From: Tyzzerella sp. UBA1042
GTDB taxonomy: Bacteria; Bacillota; Clostridia; Lachnospirales; Anaerotignaceae
Assembly: GCA_002316675.1 (NCBI GenBank)
Contig: DCDZ01000030.1
Coordinates: forward strand, 1-27,224
Length of the DNA stretch: 27,224 nucleotides
Reading direction: 5' to 3'
A program made the position numbers and the translations under genes. This document shows, piece by piece, positions 21,335 through 27,224 of the stretch. Each line of letters begins with the position of its first letter. The stretch's first letter is position 1. Under the pieces are notes generated by a model. That model was not told where the DNA came from. It made no database searches and worked only from the letters and a program-made list of their open reading frames with translations.

Positions 21335-23119
21335 TTACTGCTCCTCCTTATTTTTAGAAAGCCTAAAGTCTTTTATCATTAACTGCACGGAATTTCTGCC
21401 GTTATAATGGTTGATTTCAATGCTGTATGCAAAATCAAGCAAGGGGTCTATTTGGCCACAACTCAACATTTTAACACAATCTTCGTCAGGATACAATTCT
21501 TTTAAAATTTTCAGCAGATTGCCGTAACCGTCAAAGGATAGGGCAGGGAGGCGGATTCCGTTTTCCGACAAGGTCATCCGCAGGATGTCTTTGTTTTTTC
21601 CGATCAAATCCACACGGTCCACATGAATGCTTTTGGAGGCAAAAACAGGGGCGGGGTTCTCTTTCCCAAAAGGGGACAATGCCCGGAGCTGTTTTGCCAA
21701 TTCCAAATCAATTTCTGAAAATTTCAATTGCTTATCTAACCGCAGGGCAGGGGTCATTTGCTCCGAGGTCAATTGGCAGGCGTCATTTAGCCGTTTTTGC
21801 AGCAGGGGAATATTTTCCGCAGGCAGAGACAACCCTGCAGCCATGGCATGACCGCCGAAGCGGGTAAACAGCTCCTTGCAGGAAAAGAGGGCTTGGAATA
21901 AATGATACCCTTCAATGCTCCGTCCGGAGCCTTTTGCCCCCTCCTCGCTTTTGGTGATTAAAATAACAGGACGATAATACCGCTCCTTCAGTCTGCCGGC
22001 AACAATGCCTGCAATGCTTTCATGGGTTTCTTCATCATATAAAACCAAAACCTTATCCCCTAATAGAGTTCCTTCCTCCAACCGATGGATGGCCCGCTCT
22101 GCCCCTTGGGCAGTAAACCCCTTCCGTTCCTCATTCAAGGAAACCAGCGTTTTTGCAATTATTTTTGCCTTTGCCTGATCCTGCTGACAAAATAGCGCAA
22201 CGGCTTTTTCACCGCTTTCCAAGCGCCCCGTTGCATTAATGCAAGGCCCGATGATAAATCCAAGATGATATTCGGTAATGGTTTTGCCTGCAATGCCTGT
22301 TTCCTCAAGCAAGGCCTGCAACCCGACATTTGTGGTGTTTGGAATTTCCTTTAAGCCCCATTGTACCAAAATTCTGTTTTCATCCAGCAAATCCACAATA
22401 TCGCAAACCGTTGCAATGGCGGCAAAGCATAGGAATTCTTTTTCCAAAGCTGCATCAGTAATGGCGAAGGCACTTAACAATTTCAAGGCAAATTTATAGG
22501 CAAGGCCTCCGGCGCAAAGCATGGGAAAAGGATAGGTACATTCCCGCTGCTTGGGGTCGATCACCGCATCGGCCGGGGGAAGAATATCCTGTTCTTTATC
22601 ATTATTGGTCAAAAATCCCGGTTCATGGTGGTCTAAAATCACCACGGTCATTCCCAATGCCTTGGCTTTCTTTATTTCTTCCAAGGCGGCAATGCCGTTA
22701 TCACAGGTAAGTAGCACCTCTACGCCCTCCTTTGCCAAGGCCTCTATGGCCTGTAAATTTAAGCCGTAGCCCTCCTTTTGCCTGTGGGGCACATAATAGA
22801 CAGCCTTCCCGCCGCATTTTAATATGGCTTGGTATAGTATTGTGGTGCTCATAACACCGTCCACGTCATAATCGCCGTATACGGCTATTTTTTTTTGCGC
22901 CCTTATTTCCCGAACAATGAGCTCTACGCCCAATGCCATATCCTTCATGAGGGAAGCCTCCCGCAGAGCTTCTGTGGTTCCATATAAAAAGGTATAAGCT
23001 TGCCGCCGTTCCGCCAGCCCTCTGTTTGCCAAAGCGCAGGCCACAGCATCCCTTATCCCCAATTCCTTTGCCATAGCAGATGTATTTATTTTTGAGCGTT
23101 TCAGTAGCCACCGTTTCAT
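21335..23119 (-). CDS. recJ: Single-stranded-DNA-specific exonuclease RecJ
   Basis: Protein of 594 residues, close to the usual RecJ core length and without the long C-terminal extension of Bacillus RecJ. The DHH domain carries YGDYDVDGVMST (Asp83, Asp85, Asp87) and VVILDHHEPG; DHHA1 carries GRSIEGYHLFQAL and RFGGHAMAAGLSL. An OB-like domain (about 455-585) follows. RecJ degrades 5' ends of single-stranded DNA in recombination and mismatch or base excision repair. ATG 23119 has GGAGG 9 nt upstream. It is the first gene of a two-gene operon with apt. Confidence 0.95.
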   Translation of the reverse strand: MKRWLLKRSKINTSAMAKELGIRDAVACALANRGLAERRQAYTFLYGTTEALREASLMKDMALGVELIVREIRAQKKIAVYGDYDVDGVMSTTILYQAILKCGGKAVYYVPHRQKEGYGLNLQAIEALAKEGVEVLLTCDNGIAALEEIKKAKALGMTVVILDHHEPGFLTNNDKEQDILPPADAVIDPKQRECTYPFPMLCAGGLAYKFALKLLSAFAITDAALEKEFLCFAAIATVCDIVDLLDENRILVQWGLKEIPNTTNVGLQALLEETGIAGKTITEYHLGFIIGPCINATGRLESGEKAVALFCQQDQAKAKIIAKTLVSLNEERKGFTAQGAERAIHRLEEGTLLGDKVLVLYDEETHESIAGIVAGRLKERYYRPVILITKSEEGAKGSGRSIEGYHLFQALFSCKELFTRFGGHAMAAGLSLPAENIPLLQKRLNDACQLTSEQMTPALRLDKQLKFSEIDLELAKQLRALSPFGKENPAPVFASKSIHVDRVDLIGKNKDILRMTLSENGIRLPALSFDGYGNLLKILKELYPDEDCVKMLSCGQIDPLLDFAYSIEINHYNGRNSVQLMIKDFRLSKNKEEQ

Positions 23120-23277
23120 ATAAACATTCCTCCAATTTTATCAGTATAGCATAAAAATTGGCGAAAAGAAAAAGGCGGTTTGAAAAAAAAATTCCCAAAA
23201 ATAAGGTTTGTGGGCCTGAAAAAAGAAAAAAAACAGATTTTTTTCCGACGAAACCCAAGGAAAAATAAAATGTATAC

Positions 23278-23306
23278 TGTTTTTTTTAGAAAAATAGGAC
23301 TATAAT
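23278..23306 (+). promoter_or_regulatory. Candidate promoter of the GH3 lipoprotein gene
   Basis: A perfect TATAAT (23301-23306) lies 26 nt before the start codon. The -35 region at 17 bp (TGTTTT) is poor, so the assignment rests on the -10 box. Confidence 0.4.
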
Positions 23307-23332
23307 GTAAACATAAAAAAGGAGGTACCAAA

Positions 23333-24496
23333 ATGAGACGTTGGTTGGTAGGCGCATTGATGATCGGAATGTGCTTTTTCATAGGCTGCGGCGGCAATTT
23401 GCCTAAGGAGACATCCGGAGAAACACCCGTGGAGGTTACGAAGACTGTCGCAGAAATCAAGGCGGAGGCCATAGCAGGGCAGATTGCCTCAATGAGTACG
23501 GAGGAAAAAATCGGTCAGCTGCTCATGGCGGACTTTAGAAAAAGTCAGGATGGAAACGGCATGACGGTGCTGACCCAAGATGCGATAGACGCAATGAATA
23601 CCTATCAGCCCGGCGGGGTTATTTTGTTTTCTGAAAATCTGGATACCTTAGAGCAAAGCCGAAAGCTGACAGAGGATCTGCAAAAGGCCTCCAAAACCCC
23701 TTTGTTCATCGGGATTGATGAAGAGGGAGGCTTGGTTTCTCGCCTAAATAAAAGTAATATTCCCCATGAAACCATCCTTTCCGCAGGTGAAATGACGGCA
23801 CCGGAAGAGGCGGAGGCGGCAGGGCGCTCCATCGGAACCACCTTGGCGGAAATTGGGGTAAATGTGGATTTTGCCCCTGTTGCCGATATCAATACAAACC
23901 CGCAGAATCCTGTGATTGGCATTCGTGCGTATTCCGCTGATCCCGATCAGGCTGCGGCTATGGTTTGTGCTTTTGTGGAAGGCTTGCAGGAAACCGGTGT
24001 CAGCGGCACAGTAAAGCATTTTCCCGGCCACGGGGATACGGCGGCGGATAGCCATGAGGGAGAGGTATTTGTTTCCCACGATTTGGCAAGACTGAAGGCA
24101 ACGGAATTTGTGCCCTTTCAAAAGGCCATTGAGGGCGGGGTGGATTTGGTTATGGTGGGGCATATCAATATGCCAAACGCCATTACAGACGGCTTGCCCG
24201 CCTCCCTTTCCTCCCAAGCTGTGGCCTTGCTGAGAGAGGACTTGGGGTATAACGGCATTGTTATTACCGATGCCATGAATATGCAGGCCATTACCGATGC
24301 CTATGGCGTGGGAGAATCGACGGTTATGGCGGTCTTGGCAGGTGTGGACATTGTGCTGATGCCGGCGGATTTGGAAGAGGCCTATCAAGCACTGTTAGAG
24401 GCAAAAAACACAGGGCGGATTACAGATACCCGCTTGGAGGAAAGCCTGCAAAGGATTTTTAGCTTGAAATATGAGAAGGGCTTCATCGCAGGATAA
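23333..24496 (+). CDS. nagZ: Glycoside hydrolase family 3 lipoprotein, NagZ-like beta-N-acetylhexosaminidase
   Basis: Protein of 387 residues. The signal peptide ends in the lipobox FIGC (Cys19), so it acts on the outer face of the membrane. A GH3 barrel covers about 45-385: FIGIDEEGGLVSRL, VNVDFAPVADIN, the NagZ signature KHFPGHGDTAADSHEG (228-243, with the Asp-His pair at 239 and 241 that acts as general acid/base), and the nucleophile Asp313 in VITDAMNMQAI. NagZ removes N-acetylglucosamine from muropeptides; in Gram-positive bacteria it is extracellular and helps recycle cell wall. GGAGG lies 7 nt before the ATG. It lies between recJ and rel as a single gene. The exact glycoside is inferred. 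Confidence 0.9.
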   Translation: MRRWLVGALMIGMCFFIGCGGNLPKETSGETPVEVTKTVAEIKAEAIAGQIASMSTEEKIGQLLMADFRKSQDGNGMTVLTQDAIDAMNTYQPGGVILFSENLDTLEQSRKLTEDLQKASKTPLFIGIDEEGGLVSRLNKSNIPHETILSAGEMTAPEEAEAAGRSIGTTLAEIGVNVDFAPVADINTNPQNPVIGIRAYSADPDQAAAMVCAFVEGLQETGVSGTVKHFPGHGDTAADSHEGEVFVSHDLARLKATEFVPFQKAIEGGVDLVMVGHINMPNAITDGLPASLSSQAVALLREDLGYNGIVITDAMNMQAITDAYGVGESTVMAVLAGVDIVLMPADLEEAYQALLEAKNTGRITDTRLEESLQRIFSLKYEKGFIAG

Positions 24497-24506
24497 CAAA
24501 AATTCC

Positions 24507-24535
24507 TTGAAAATATGGGGGTTAGAAGGTATAAT
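24507..24535 (+). promoter_or_regulatory. Strong sigma-A-type promoter of rel-dtd
   Basis: TTGAAA (24507-24512), 17-bp spacer, perfect TATAAT (24530-24535), beginning 10 nt after the GH3 stop codon. Start site near 24542 and a leader of about 65 nt. Confidence 0.75.
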
Positions 24536-24607
24536 CAGTTTTACAGGTTTTTTAGACAGTCCAAGTCAAAAAGGGACATATGGATAGAGCAAAGGGAGGT
24601 GATGGAC

Positions 24608-26839
24608 ATGACAGCAGCAGATGAAATGTATCAAGAGCTATTGGAACGGATTCGACGGTACCATCCGGCGAAGAAATATACTATGTTGGAGAAGGCGTAT
24701 AAGCTGGCGGCGGATGCCCATAAGGAACAGAAAAGAAAATCAGGCGAGCCGTATGTGCTCCATCCCTTGAAGGTAGCGTGTATTCTGGCGGAGCTGGAGC
24801 TGGATATGGAGTCCATTGTTGCGGGTATCCTGCATGACGTTATAGAGGATACAAATTATAGCCATGAAGATATTGCCAATATATTCAGCGAAGAGGTTGC
24901 ATCGTTGGTGGATGGGGTAACAAAGCTTGGAAAAATATCCTATACCACCAAGGAAGAAATTCAGGCGGAAAACTACCGCAAGATGTTTCTTGCCATGGCA
25001 AAGGACATCCGTGTTATTTTAATTAAGCTGGCGGATAGGCTGCACAATATGCGTACCCTGAATTATATGACGCCGGAAAAGCAGCACGAAAAGGCTCAGG
25101 AAACCTTGGATATTTATGCGCCTCTGGCCCATAGACTGGGTATTTCCAAAATTCGTACGGAGCTGGAGGATCTTTGCTTTAAATATTTAAATCCGGAGGC
25201 CTATTTTGATTTGGCTGCAAAGATTGAAAAAAAACGGGCAGAACGGGAAGCCTTTGTGCAATATATTGTAACCGAGGTTAAGAAAAAAATGGATGAGGCT
25301 GGGATTGCCGGCAAAATTGAAGGCAGAAGCAAGCATTTTTTCAGCATTTACAAAAAAATGGTGAACCAGAATAAAACATTGGATCAGATTTATGATTTGT
25401 TTGCCGTTCGTGCCATTGTGGATAATATTAAGGATTGTTATGCGGTTTTGGGCATTGTGCATACCATGTATACACCAATGCTGGGGCGGTTTAAGGATTA
25501 TATCGCCATGCCCAAGCCCAATATGTATCAATCCCTGCATAACACGCTGATCGGGCCCAACGGGCAGCCCTTTGAAATTCAAATCCGTACTTGGGAGATG
25601 CACCGTACCAGCGAATACGGTATTGCCGCCCACTGGAAATATAAAGAGGGCAAATCGGGGGACGCCACGGATAAAAACGAGGAAGAAAAGCTTGTTTGGC
25701 TGCGTCAGATTTTGGAATGGCAAAGGGATATGTCCGATAACAAAGAATATCTGGATACCATCAAGCTGGACCTCAATGTGTTTACAACCCAGGTGTATGC
25801 CTTTACGCCTCAAGGACAGGTGATTCAGCTACCCAAGGATTCAACCCCTGTTGATTTTGCGTATATGATTCACTCTGCCGTGGGCAATAAAATGGTGGGC
25901 GCAAGGGTGAACAACCGCATGGTTACCATTGATTATCATATTCAAAATGGGGATATTGTGGAAATCATGACCTCCCAAAATTCAAAAGGCCCTAGCCGTG
26001 ATTGGCTTTCTCTGGTAAAAAGCTCTCAGGCCAGAACCAAAATAAAGCAATGGTTCAAAAAAGAAGAGAAGGAAGATAATATTCTGCGGGGAAAAGAAAT
26101 GCTCCTTGCAGATATGAAAAAGAAGGGGTATGCCGCCAATGATCTTCTGCGTTCGGAATGGATGGAGCTGATTATGGATAAGTACGATTTTAAAAACTGG
26201 AATTCCATTATGGCTGCCGTGGGTTACGGCGGTATCAAGGAAGGACAGCTGGTAAACCGGCTGATTGACGAGTTTTTAAAAGAAAAGCGGAAAACCCAGA
26301 CAGCCGAGGAGATGCTTCAGGATTTTGAAAAAAATGTTGAGCAGAAGCCCATTCCGAAGAAAAAGAGAAGCAAAAGCGGCATTGTGGTGCAGGGCGTCGG
26401 CGAGGTATCGGTGCGGTTTTCAAAATGCTGCAGCCCTGTGCCGGGAGATGAAATCATCGGCTTTGTAACACGAGGGCGAGGCGTTACCATCCATCGGACG
26501 GACTGCGTGAATATCATGAATTTGAGTGATGACGAAAGAGCTCGTTTGATTGATGCCGAGTGGGATGCCCAATATACCCATGGGGATGTTATGAGTGCGG
26601 CATATTTGGCGGAAATCCGTGTGATTGCCAATGACAGAACGGGGCTTTTGTTTGAGATCAGCCGCTTGCTGGCGGATGAAGATATGTCGGTAAAAGGCTT
26701 TAACATTCGCACCACAAAGGATATGCTTGCCATTTTTACAATTACGCTGGAAATCAGAACCAAAGACCAGCTGGAACGAATTACAAAGCGTCTGAAGAGT
26801 GTAAAAGATGTGATAGATATAGAACGTGTATCGGGATAG
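24608..26839 (+). CDS. relA: Bifunctional (p)ppGpp synthetase/hydrolase Rel
   Basis: Protein of 743 residues with the full long-RSH layout. HD hydrolase domain (about 25-200): HPLKVACIL with His52 and GILHDVIEDT with His76-Asp77, so degradation should work. Synthetase domain (about 235-345): RFKDYIAMPKPNMYQSLH with the RFKD loop of bifunctional enzymes and FEIQIRTWEMH with Glu323. TGS (about 395-455, VYAFTPQGQVIQLPKDSTPVDFAYMIH), a helical and Cys-containing region (KCCSPVPGD) and a C-terminal ACT domain (about 665-740) follow. It makes and breaks (p)ppGpp in response to uncharged tRNA on ribosomes. ATG 24608 is 7 nt after GGGAGGT; the in-frame ATG at 24602 and more upstream starts are too close or lack a site. 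Confidence 0.96.
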   Translation: MTAADEMYQELLERIRRYHPAKKYTMLEKAYKLAADAHKEQKRKSGEPYVLHPLKVACILAELELDMESIVAGILHDVIEDTNYSHEDIANIFSEEVASLVDGVTKLGKISYTTKEEIQAENYRKMFLAMAKDIRVILIKLADRLHNMRTLNYMTPEKQHEKAQETLDIYAPLAHRLGISKIRTELEDLCFKYLNPEAYFDLAAKIEKKRAEREAFVQYIVTEVKKKMDEAGIAGKIEGRSKHFFSIYKKMVNQNKTLDQIYDLFAVRAIVDNIKDCYAVLGIVHTMYTPMLGRFKDYIAMPKPNMYQSLHNTLIGPNGQPFEIQIRTWEMHRTSEYGIAAHWKYKEGKSGDATDKNEEEKLVWLRQILEWQRDMSDNKEYLDTIKLDLNVFTTQVYAFTPQGQVIQLPKDSTPVDFAYMIHSAVGNKMVGARVNNRMVTIDYHIQNGDIVEIMTSQNSKGPSRDWLSLVKSSQARTKIKQWFKKEEKEDNILRGKEMLLADMKKKGYAANDLLRSEWMELIMDKYDFKNWNSIMAAVGYGGIKEGQLVNRLIDEFLKEKRKTQTAEEMLQDFEKNVEQKPIPKKKRSKSGIVVQGVGEVSVRFSKCCSPVPGDEIIGFVTRGRGVTIHRTDCVNIMNLSDDERARLIDAEWDAQYTHGDVMSAAYLAEIRVIANDRTGLLFEISRLLADEDMSVKGFNIRTTKDMLAIFTITLEIRTKDQLERITKRLKSVKDVIDIERVSG

Positions 26840-26854
26840 AAACAGGAGGAGCTT

Positions 26855-27224
26855 ATGCGGGCAGTATTGCAAAGAGTGACAAATGCAAGTGTAACGGTGG
26901 ACGGTCAGGTGATTGGCGAAATCCAGAAGGGCATTATGGTGCTTTTCGGTATGCTGGGGTCTGATGATGAAAAAACCATGGAATATATGCTGGATAAAGT
27001 GGTAAATCTTCGTATTTTTGAAGACGAAAACGGAAAAATGAATCTTTCCCTGTTGGATATTGAAGGGGAGCTATTGATTGTTCCTAATTTCACATTATAT
27101 GGTGATGCCAGAAAGGGCAGGCGGCCGGGATATTCCGGCGGTGCCGCCCCCGAGGTTGCGGCAGGGTTATTTGAAAAAATATGCGAGAAGGCAAAGGATA
27201 TGCCCATCAAAAAGGTTGCCGTTG
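26855..27224 (+). CDS. dtd: D-aminoacyl-tRNA deacylase, 3' end beyond window
   Basis: The first 123 residues are visible; the C-terminus, including the conserved Gly-Pro motif, lies outside. MRAVLQRVTNASVTVDGQVIG, GIMVLFG, DKVVNLRIFEDENGKMNLS and the segment FTLYGDARKGRRP identify the Dtd family, which hydrolyses D-amino acids from mischarged tRNA. Two motif positions are unusual: the SQFTL box reads PNFTL (the Thr is kept), and RPSF reads RPGY followed by SGGAAPE. AGGAGG lies 6 nt before the ATG, and the gene starts 15 nt after the rel stop, so both share one operon, as in many Firmicutes. Confidence 0.9.
   Translation, partial: MRAVLQRVTNASVTVDGQVIGEIQKGIMVLFGMLGSDDEKTMEYMLDKVVNLRIFEDENGKMNLSLLDIEGELLIVPNFTLYGDARKGRRPGYSGGAAPEVAAGLFEKICEKAKDMPIKKVAV

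Noticed and set aside
23744..24388. 214-codon minus-strand open frame
   Set aside because: Antisense to the GH3 gene, which has complete catalytic motifs; the product is His- and Asn-rich and unlike any known family.
25187..25813. 208-codon minus-strand open frame
   Set aside because: Antisense shadow of rel, which is continuous and complete on the other strand.
1..27224. CRISPR array, tRNA or rRNA genes, prophage or toxin-antitoxin locus
   Set aside because: No regularly spaced repeats, no cloverleaf or T-loop signatures noticed, and no phage structural or antitoxin-like genes seen on either strand.

Overview
The window looks like chromosomal DNA from a spore-forming, low-to-mid GC Gram-positive anaerobe of the class Clostridia, most likely the Lachnospirales. 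This rests on strong AGGAGG-type ribosome binding sites, Firmicutes-type housekeeping genes and gene orders (rplS-lepB-rbgA; recJ-apt; rel-dtd; secD-secF next to a TIGR04086-like membrane protein), a LysM-GH18 spore-type glucosaminidase and lipoproteins with classical lipoboxes. The genus cannot be fixed from the sequence alone.

Layout. 1-350: the broken 3' end of an IS256-type transposase and an inverted repeat. 348-2870 (minus): a SleL-like LysM/GH18 hydrolase and a thioredoxin-fold lipoprotein whose CxxC motif has lost its second cysteine. 3280-5485 (plus): an OmpR-type response regulator overlapping its sensor kinase. 5530-7286: a strong promoter, a leader of about 200 nt with a possible 53-codon small ORF, and a lipoprotein ending in a copper-amine-oxidase-type domain. 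7323-8266: a decayed IS3-family (IS150-like) element. 8373-9245 (minus): a PHP-family phosphoesterase. 9443-12197 (plus): the TIGR04086-like protein, then secD and secF, with a promoter plus intrinsic terminator inserted ahead of secD. 12530-14243: a tyrosine recombinase and a NUDIX hydrolase. 14344-17494 (minus): rbgA, lepB, rplS and an AEC transporter. 17861-20566 (plus): a TetR-type regulator, a small membrane protein and a radical SAM protein with extra C-terminal cysteines. 20822-23119 (minus): apt and recJ, stop codon abutting start codon. 23333-24496: a GH3 lipoprotein. 24608-end: bifunctional rel and a dtd cut by the window edge.

How the parts relate. Much of the window is ordinary housekeeping: protein export (SecDF, signal peptidase), ribosome assembly (L19, RbgA), DNA repair and purine salvage (RecJ, Apt), stringent response (Rel) and tRNA proofreading (Dtd). 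In many Firmicutes secDF, recJ, apt, rel and dtd lie together in one direction; here recJ-apt faces the other way and several accessory modules separate it from secDF, suggesting local inversion and insertion.

The least explained items are the TetR/membrane/radical SAM cassette with two related inverted repeats in its control regions, the attenuator-like leader or small RNA before secD, two very long short-loop hairpins between genes, and the altered active-site motifs in the thioredoxin-like lipoprotein and Dtd. I saw no CRISPR array, rRNA, tRNA or prophage.
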